From Oscillospiraceae bacterium (GTDB taxonomy: Bacteria > Bacillota_A > Clostridia > Oscillospirales > Oscillospiraceae), in assembly GCA_017455225.1 (NCBI GenBank), contig JAFTBL010000006.1:1-13571 (forward strand): a stretch of 13,571 bases of DNA, read 5' to 3'. The position numbers and the translations under genes are program-made. The notes beneath the pieces were generated by a model. It saw only the letters and a program-made list of their open reading frames with translations. It did not search any database and had not been told where the DNA came from. Within the stretch, counting starts at the first letter, position 1, and every line of letters begins with the position of its first letter. Of this stretch, positions 6,581-13,571 are shown piece after piece.

Positions 6581-6895
6581 ATGTATATGGATGCTGTCCG
6601 GGAGATCCGGACGCTGGAGGAGTCGCTGGAGCAGGAGAAGGCCCGCGCCCGCGCGCAGGCACAGGCGGCGGAGGCCGCCGCACAGAAGCAGGGCCGGGAT
6701 CTGCTGGCCCAGACCCGCCGCGCCATCCGGGAGGCGGACGAGGCCGCCGCCCGGGAGACGGAGTGCGCGGCGCAGGCGGCGGCGCAGGAGCTGCAGACCC
6801 GGACGGACGAGGAATGCCAGGCTCTGCGCCGTACCGCCGGGGAGAAAATGGACGCTGCGGTGTCCTTCCTCGTGGGAAAGGTGGTGTCGCGCTGA
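6581..6895 (+). CDS. V-type ATP synthase coiled-coil stalk subunit (G/H type, like E. hirae NtpF or archaeal AhaH)
   Basis: Forms, together with subunit E, the peripheral stalk that holds the catalytic head against the membrane subunit I. The 104-residue protein is almost entirely Ala, Arg, Glu and Gln, with a helical coiled-coil pattern throughout, and ends in the characteristic hydrophobic tail VSFLVGKVVSR. It has no membrane segment. The family is too low in complexity for motif proof; the identification rests on size, composition, this tail and position directly before subunit I, as in other bacterial V-ATPase operons. The start is the ATG at 6581, behind a GGCGGTGA-like site; an ATG two codons later (6587), with AAGG at 6577-6580, is equally possible. 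The stop is followed at once by the start of subunit I (TGAATG). Confidence 0.85.
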   Translation: MYMDAVREIRTLEESLEQEKARARAQAQAAEAAAQKQGRDLLAQTRRAIREADEAAARETECAAQAAAQELQTRTDEECQALRRTAGEKMDAAVSFLVGKVVSR

Positions 6896-9326
<2,431 letters not shown>

Positions 9327-9336
9327 GGAGGCCGTC

Positions 9337-9915
9337 ATGAACGGACTTGACAAGATCCATGACCATATCCGCGCCGACGCCCGCGCCGAGATCGACTCGA
9401 TCCTCGCCGAGGCGGGCAAGCGCGCGGAGATCGCCGCCGCGGGCTACGAGGCGCAGGCGCGGCAAATGACCGCCGACGCCGCCGAAAAGCGCCGTCAAAC
9501 CGGCGCCGAGCAGCTCCAGCGCCACCGCCGCAGCGCGGAGATGGCTCGCCGCCAGCAGCTTCTCCGTGCCAAGCAGCAGTGCATCGACGAGGTGTTTTCC
9601 CGGGCGCTGGCGCAGCTACAGGCCATGCCGGCGCAGGACTACGCCGCGCTGCTGGGTCGCCTTGCCGCAGAAAACGGCGCCGGCTGCGAGGAGCTGATCC
9701 TCTCCCCGGAGGATCGGCAGCGCGTGGGCGCGGCGGTGCTGTCCGCCGCCAACGCCGGCGGCGCCTCCTTCACCCTGTCGGAGGAGACAAGGGCGCTGCA
9801 GGGCGGTCTGATCCTGAAAAACGGCCCCGTGGAAACGGACTGCACCTTTGCCACCGCGCTGCACAGTCTGCGCCAGACCTGCGCCGCCGACGTGGCGCGC
9901 ATCCTGTTTGAGTGA
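9337..9915 (+). CDS. ntpE: V-type ATP synthase subunit E (peripheral stalk)
   Basis: Pairs with the G/H-type coiled-coil subunit to make the peripheral stalk. Of 192 residues, about 1-90 form a charged, Ala/Glu/Arg-rich helix. The globular C-terminal domain (about 95-192) attaches to the catalytic head and ends with the family pattern QGGLILKNGPVETDCTF and HSLRQ (155-180). The size is normal for the family (about 190-200). GGAGG follows the ntpK stop directly (9327-9331), 5 nt before the ATG. Its TGA (9913-9915) overlaps the ribosome site of the next gene. The long-helix half is compositionally biased, so identity rests mainly on the C-terminal half and the operon position. Confidence 0.93.
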   Translation: MNGLDKIHDHIRADARAEIDSILAEAGKRAEIAAAGYEAQARQMTADAAEKRRQTGAEQLQRHRRSAEMARRQQLLRAKQQCIDEVFSRALAQLQAMPAQDYAALLGRLAAENGAGCEELILSPEDRQRVGAAVLSAANAGGASFTLSEETRALQGGLILKNGPVETDCTFATALHSLRQTCAADVARILFE

Positions 9916-9932
9916 AGGGAGGCGTCCCTTTG
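9915..9932 (+). promoter_or_regulatory. Shine-Dalgarno site and TTG start of subunit C
   Basis: AAGGGAGG (9915-9922) begins at the last base of the ntpE stop and is followed after 7 nt by TTG (9930-9932). The only other in-frame upstream start, GTG at 9912, lies before the Shine-Dalgarno site and cannot use it. The TTG is therefore the likely start, giving MAKKVKDTDYLFL. Confidence 0.78.
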
Positions 9933-10913
9933 GCAAAGAAAGTGAAAGACACGGACTATCTGTTCCTCTCCGCCCGCATCCGCGCGCTGGAGCGCCGGGC
10001 GCTGAATCGCCAGCGGACAGAGCGCCTGCTGGCCGCCTCCGATGAGGAATGGGCGCAGGTGCTTTCGGAGATGGGCTATCCCGTCCCGGAGGGCGACGAG
10101 AGCGGCTTTTACGCGGCGCTGGAGCGCCGGCAGGCGGAGACCTTTGCGGATCTGGCCCGCTACATGCCCGACCCTGCCATTCTGGATGTGTTTCGCGTCA
10201 AATACGACTATCACAATCTCAAGACCCTCATCAAAAGCCGGGGCGCCGACTGCCGCTCTCTGCTGACCGACGCCGGCCGCATCGCCGCGTCGGCCATGGC
10301 GGATCGCTACGAACGCACCGGCAAGTGGGATCATTTGCCTCCCGCCATGGCGAAGGCCGCCGCCGAGAGCCAGCGTGTGCTGGCGGAGACCGGCGATCCC
10401 CAGCGCAGCGATTTCGTGCTGGACCGGGCGTATTATGAAGAGCTGCTGACCCTGGCGTCCGCCTCCGGCAGCGACTATCTTCTCTCCTACGCGCGCACGC
10501 TGATCGACGCAGCCAACCTCCGCTCGGCGGTGCGCACCCGGCGGATGCACCGTTCCGGCGCCTTTTTGCGTCAGGTGCTGTTCCCCGGCGGCAGCGTGAG
10601 CGTGGATCGGATCCTCGCCTCCGCAGGCGGCGTGGCGGCGCTCTACCGTCCCACGCCTCTTCGTGAGGCGGCCGAGCTGGGCGACGCGGCGGCGGAGGGC
10701 GGCGACCTCACCGCCTTTGAAAAGGCCTGTGACAATGCTGTGGAGCGCAAGGTGTCGGAGTGGCATGCCGTGCCCTTCGGCGCGGAGGTGGCGGTGGGGT
10801 ATCTCGCCTCGCAGGAGAGCGAGCTCGCCGCCCTGCGCATCATCTATTCGGGACGGATGGCCGGCCTCGACGCCGACGCCATCCGGGAAAGGCTGCGTGA
10901 TCGGAATGTATAA
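9930..10913 (+). CDS. ntpC: V-type ATP synthase subunit C (rotor funnel, d-subunit family)
   Basis: Funnel-shaped soluble protein that joins the central shaft (D/F) to the K ring. The 327-residue protein begins MAKKVKDTDYLFLSARIRALE, the usual opening of the family, and contains FRVKYDYHNLKTLIKSR (about 89-104), its best-known motif. It is all-helical with no membrane segments, and its length is normal (about 325-350). Near the end, ERKVSEWHAVPFGAEVAVGYLASQESELAALRIIYSG matches the conserved third repeat, where the closing helices carry E-x-N/L-LR-I. A TTG start is chosen from the Shine-Dalgarno spacing. The stop overlaps the start of the next gene (ATGTATAA), so the F subunit is translated in coupling. 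Confidence 0.94.
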   Translation: MAKKVKDTDYLFLSARIRALERRALNRQRTERLLAASDEEWAQVLSEMGYPVPEGDESGFYAALERRQAETFADLARYMPDPAILDVFRVKYDYHNLKTLIKSRGADCRSLLTDAGRIAASAMADRYERTGKWDHLPPAMAKAAAESQRVLAETGDPQRSDFVLDRAYYEELLTLASASGSDYLLSYARTLIDAANLRSAVRTRRMHRSGAFLRQVLFPGGSVSVDRILASAGGVAALYRPTPLREAAELGDAAAEGGDLTAFEKACDNAVERKVSEWHAVPFGAEVAVGYLASQESELAALRIIYSGRMAGLDADAIRERLRDRNV

Positions 10914-11214
10914 AGCCGCCGTCATCGGCGACCGGGACAGCGTGCTGGGCTTTCGCGCGCTGGGGCTGGATGTGTTCTTCGCCTCCGACGGCGAGAGCGC
11001 CCGCACCCATCTGCGCCGCCTTGCGCAGGAGGACTACGCCGTGATCTATCTCACCGAGCAGCTTTCCGCCGCCTGCAGCGCCGAGATCGCCAAATACAAG
11101 GACGTAGCGGTGCCCGCCATCATCCTCATTCCCGGCCGCTCCGGCTCGCTGGGTCTGGCGGAGGCGGCGCTGCAAAGCGCCGTGGAGCGCGCCGTGGGCG
11201 CGGACATCACATAA
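10906..11214 (+). CDS. ntpG: V-type ATP synthase subunit F (central shaft; E. hirae NtpG)
   Basis: Small shaft subunit that binds subunit D at the base of the catalytic head. The 102-residue protein starts MYKAAVIGDRDSVLGFRALGLDVFFA, the standard opening (V-I-G-D-x-D-x-V-x-G-F-x-x-x-G) of a Rossmann-like fold. It continues with DYAVIYLTEQLS and VPAIILIPGRSGSLGLA, both conserved in the family. The length is typical (about 100-105). The start is the ATG at 10906, which overlaps the ntpC stop by 8 bases; longer in-frame starts upstream would run through ntpC in another frame and are rejected. The ribosome site in front of it is weak (only GGA next to the ATG), consistent with coupled translation and reinitiation. 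Confidence 0.93.
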   Translation: MYKAAVIGDRDSVLGFRALGLDVFFASDGESARTHLRRLAQEDYAVIYLTEQLSAACSAEIAKYKDVAVPAIILIPGRSGSLGLAEAALQSAVERAVGADIT

Positions 11215-11236
11215 ATACAGTTAAGGAGCGCGACAA

Positions 11237-13009
11237 ATGGGTAAGATCATCAAGGTATCCGGCCCGCTGGTGGTAGCCGAGGGCATGGCGGACGCCAACA
11301 TGGCGGACGTGGTGCGCGTGGGCCCCCAGCGCCTGATCGGAGAGATTTTGAACATGACCGGCGACCGGGCCTCCATTCAGGTCTACGAGGAGACCTCCGG
11401 CCTCGGCCCCGGCGCCGAGGTGGAGACCACCGGCGCGCCGCTGAGCGTGGAGCTGGGGCCGGGCCTCATTGAAAACATTTACGACGGCATCCAGCGCCCG
11501 CTGGAGGAGATCGTCAAGCGCGCCGGCGCCAACATCACCCGGGGCATCGAGGTGCCGCCTCTCCCCCGGGAGAAAAAGTGGAGCTGGACGCCTTCCGCCT
11601 CTGTGGGCGACGCCGTCACCGGCGGCGACGTGCTGGGCACCGTGCCGGAGACTGCCTCCGTGCTGCATAAGATCATGGTGCCCAATGGCCTTGCCGGCGC
11701 CGTGTCGTATCTGGCGCCCGCCGGCGAATACACCATTGAGGACGAGATCGCCCGCCTTGCTTTGCCCGACGGCACGGAGCGCAGCCTCACCATGGTGCAG
11801 AAATGGCCGGTCCGGATCGGCCGCCCCTATCAAAAGAAATTCCCGCCCGTCACGCCTCTCCAGTCCGGCCAGCGTGTCATTGACACCATGTTCCCCATCG
11901 CCAAGGGCGGCACCGCCGCCGTGCCCGGGCCCTTCGGCTCCGGCAAAACGGTGGTGCAGCACCAGCTGGCCAAGTGGTCGGACGTGGACATCGTGGTCTA
12001 CATCGGCTGCGGCGAGCGGGGCAATGAGATGACGGACGTGCTGCGTGAGTTCCCGGAACTGACCGATCCCCGCACCGGCGAAACGCTGATGAAGCGCACC
12101 GTGCTCATCGCCAACACCTCGGATATGCCCGTGGCGGCCCGGGAGGCCAGTGTGTACACCGGCATCACCATTGCTGAGTATTTCCGCGACATGGGCTACG
12201 ACGTGGCTGTCATCGCCGACTCTACCTCCCGCTGGGCGGAGGCGCTGCGTGAGATGTCCGGCCGTCTGGAGGAGATGCCCGGCGAGGAGGGCTACCCCGC
12301 CTACCTCGCCTCCCGCCTTGCCCAGTTCTATGAGCGGGCGGGCATGGTGCAGTGCATGGGCAGCGACGACCGCACCGGCTCGCTGACCGCCGTGGGCGCT
12401 GTGTCGCCTCCCGGCGGCGATCTGAGCGAGCCCGTCAGCCAGGGCACCATGCGCATCGTCAAGGTCATCTGGTCGCTGGAAGCGTCTCTTGCGTACCGCC
12501 GCCACTTCCCCGCCATCAACTGGCTCAACTCCTACTCCCTGTATCTCGACTCCATGCGCCCGTGGTTCGACGAGCATCTGGGCGAGGATTTCATGGTCAA
12601 CCGCAGCCGCGCCATGCAGCTTCTGCAGGAGGAGAACGAGCTCAACGAGATCGTCCAGCTGGTGGGCAAGGATTCCCTCTCCCCCACCGACCAGCTCACG
12701 CTGGAGATCGCCCGCATGCTGCGGGAGGACTTCCTGCAGCAAAACGCCTTCATGGACGTGGACTCCTACTCCGGCTTCGACCGGCAGAAGGCGCTGCTGG
12801 GCATGATCCTTCGCTATGAAAATCTCTGCCGCGGCGCCATTGCCAAGGGCGTCGCGCCGGAGGATCTGTACGCCATCCCCGCCCGGGAGCGTCTGGGCTG
12901 GGCAAAGTACACGGAAGCGGACAAATACGCCGCCGAGTACGAGTCCATCGCCCACGAGATGGAGCAGCAGATCGACGAGCTTACGAGAAAGGCGGGTGAG
13001 CAGGCATGA
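11237..13009 (+). CDS. ntpA: V-type ATP synthase catalytic subunit A
   Basis: ATP-hydrolysing or ATP-making subunit; three copies alternate with B in the head. The 590-residue protein is of normal length. Order of parts: N-terminal barrel ([17 protein letters not shown], 1-70); the A-specific bulge insertion (about 110-190); Walker A GPFGSGKT (231-238, K237); the catalytic glutamate in GCGERGNE (E260); Walker B and signature [20 protein letters not shown] (323-342, D328) followed by [19 protein letters not shown]; then [11 protein letters not shown]; and a helical C-terminal domain. AAGGAG at 11223-11228 lies 8 nt before the ATG, after a 22-nt gap from ntpG, so this gene has its own good ribosome site. 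Its stop overlaps the start of ntpB by ATGA. Confidence 0.98.
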   Translation: MGKIIKVSGPLVVAEGMADANMADVVRVGPQRLIGEILNMTGDRASIQVYEETSGLGPGAEVETTGAPLSVELGPGLIENIYDGIQRPLEEIVKRAGANITRGIEVPPLPREKKWSWTPSASVGDAVTGGDVLGTVPETASVLHKIMVPNGLAGAVSYLAPAGEYTIEDEIARLALPDGTERSLTMVQKWPVRIGRPYQKKFPPVTPLQSGQRVIDTMFPIAKGGTAAVPGPFGSGKTVVQHQLAKWSDVDIVVYIGCGERGNEMTDVLREFPELTDPRTGETLMKRTVLIANTSDMPVAAREASVYTGITIAEYFRDMGYDVAVIADSTSRWAEALREMSGRLEEMPGEEGYPAYLASRLAQFYERAGMVQCMGSDDRTGSLTAVGAVSPPGGDLSEPVSQGTMRIVKVIWSLEASLAYRRHFPAINWLNSYSLYLDSMRPWFDEHLGEDFMVNRSRAMQLLQEENELNEIVQLVGKDSLSPTDQLTLEIARMLREDFLQQNAFMDVDSYSGFDRQKALLGMILRYENLCRGAIAKGVAPEDLYAIPARERLGWAKYTEADKYAAEYESIAHEMEQQIDELTRKAGEQA

Positions 13010-13571
13010 TCAAGGAATACCGCACGATCCGGGAGATCTCCGGCCCCCTGATGGTGGTGGAGCACGTAGACGGCGTCACCTACGACGAGCTGGCGGAGAT
13101 CCGCCTCACCGACGGCACGGTGCGGCTTTGCAAGGTGCTGGAGGTAGACGGCGACCGCGCCGTGGTGCAGCTGTTCGACAGCTCCGCCGGCATCAACCTG
13201 CGTGACAGCAAGATCCGCTTTCTGGGCCATCCCCTGCAGATGGGCGTGTCGGCGGATATGCTGGGCCGGGTGTTCAACGGCATGGGTCAGCCCATCGACG
13301 GCGGCCCGGAGCTGCTGGCGGAGAAGTATCTGGACATCAACGGCCTGCCCATGAACCCCGCCGCCCGTGACTACCCCAATGAGTTCATCCAGACCGGCGT
13401 GTCCACCATCGACGGCCTGAACACCCTGGTTCGCGGCCAGAAGCTGCCCATCTTCTCCGGCTCCGGCCTGCCCCACGCCAACCTGGCCGCCCAGATCGCC
13501 CGCCAGGCCAAGGTGCTGGACGATTCCTCCAGCTTCGCCGTGGTGTTCGCCGCCATCGGCATCACCTTCGA
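13006..13571 (+). CDS. ntpB: V-type ATP synthase regulatory subunit B, cut off by the window end
   Basis: Non-catalytic partner of subunit A in the head. The first 188 residues are present out of an expected 455-470. The N-terminal barrel starts [19 protein letters not shown]; further along are the conserved [17 protein letters not shown] (85-101), [22 protein letters not shown] (117-138, start of the nucleotide-binding domain) and [18 protein letters not shown] (151-168). In the last motif the Walker A lysine is absent, as usual for B subunits, which confirms B rather than a second A. The sequence stops just after [12 protein letters not shown]. The start ATG overlaps the ntpA stop (ATGA), so equal production of A and B by coupling is likely. 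Confidence 0.97.
   Translation, partial: MIKEYRTIREISGPLMVVEHVDGVTYDELAEIRLTDGTVRLCKVLEVDGDRAVVQLFDSSAGINLRDSKIRFLGHPLQMGVSADMLGRVFNGMGQPIDGGPELLAEKYLDINGLPMNPAARDYPNEFIQTGVSTIDGLNTLVRGQKLPIFSGSGLPHANLAAQIARQAKVLDDSSSFAVVFAAIGITF

Noticed and set aside
10663..10905. Longer N-terminus for the subunit F gene
   Set aside because: The extra codons lie inside ntpC in another frame and are not homologous to any F subunit. The ATG at 10906 gives the standard opening and length.

Overview
The window looks like chromosomal core sequence of a GC-rich, anaerobic, gut-type Firmicute, most likely a clostridium of the Oscillospiraceae kind. This is an inference from several things. Promoters have sigma-A boxes (TATAAT with TTG-type -35 boxes, always 17 bp apart) and Shine-Dalgarno sites are strong GGAGG types. 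An Enterococcus-like V-type ATPase operon is present. PurA and PurB are of the sort I associate with clostridia. I see no insertion sequence, phage gene, CRISPR array, tRNA or rRNA. Every gene is a recognisable family member.

Layout. The left part is on the minus strand. A membrane-bound Cache-HAMP-PP2C (SpoIIE/RsbU type) phosphatase runs off the left edge and has its own promoter. Upstream of it lie purB and purA, read as purB then purA from a near-perfect promoter at 4792-4820 and closed by a probable terminator at 1945-1982. PurA and PurB catalyse the two steps from IMP to AMP. From about 4865 everything reads on the plus strand. An M32 metallocarboxypeptidase gene is divergent from purB. 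It ends in a strong intrinsic terminator (6448-6482), and the V-type ATPase operon starts at once from its own extended -10 promoter.

The V-ATPase operon runs in the order coiled-coil stalk subunit (G/H type), I, K, E, C, F, A, B, the same order as the Enterococcus hirae ntp operon. Adjacent reading frames touch or overlap (TGAATG, ATGTATAA, ATGA), which suggests translational coupling. The window ends inside subunit B. The K subunit keeps the full set of sodium-binding side chains known from E. hirae NtpK, so this is probably a sodium-translocating enzyme.

The most unusual observation is in the carboxypeptidase gene. A single in-frame TGA at codon 443 is followed by 57 more codons, in the same frame, that encode a typical M32 C-terminus, giving 500 residues in total. 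It is either a recent nonsense mutation, a sequence error, or a readthrough or recoding site. I did not find a wholly new system here.
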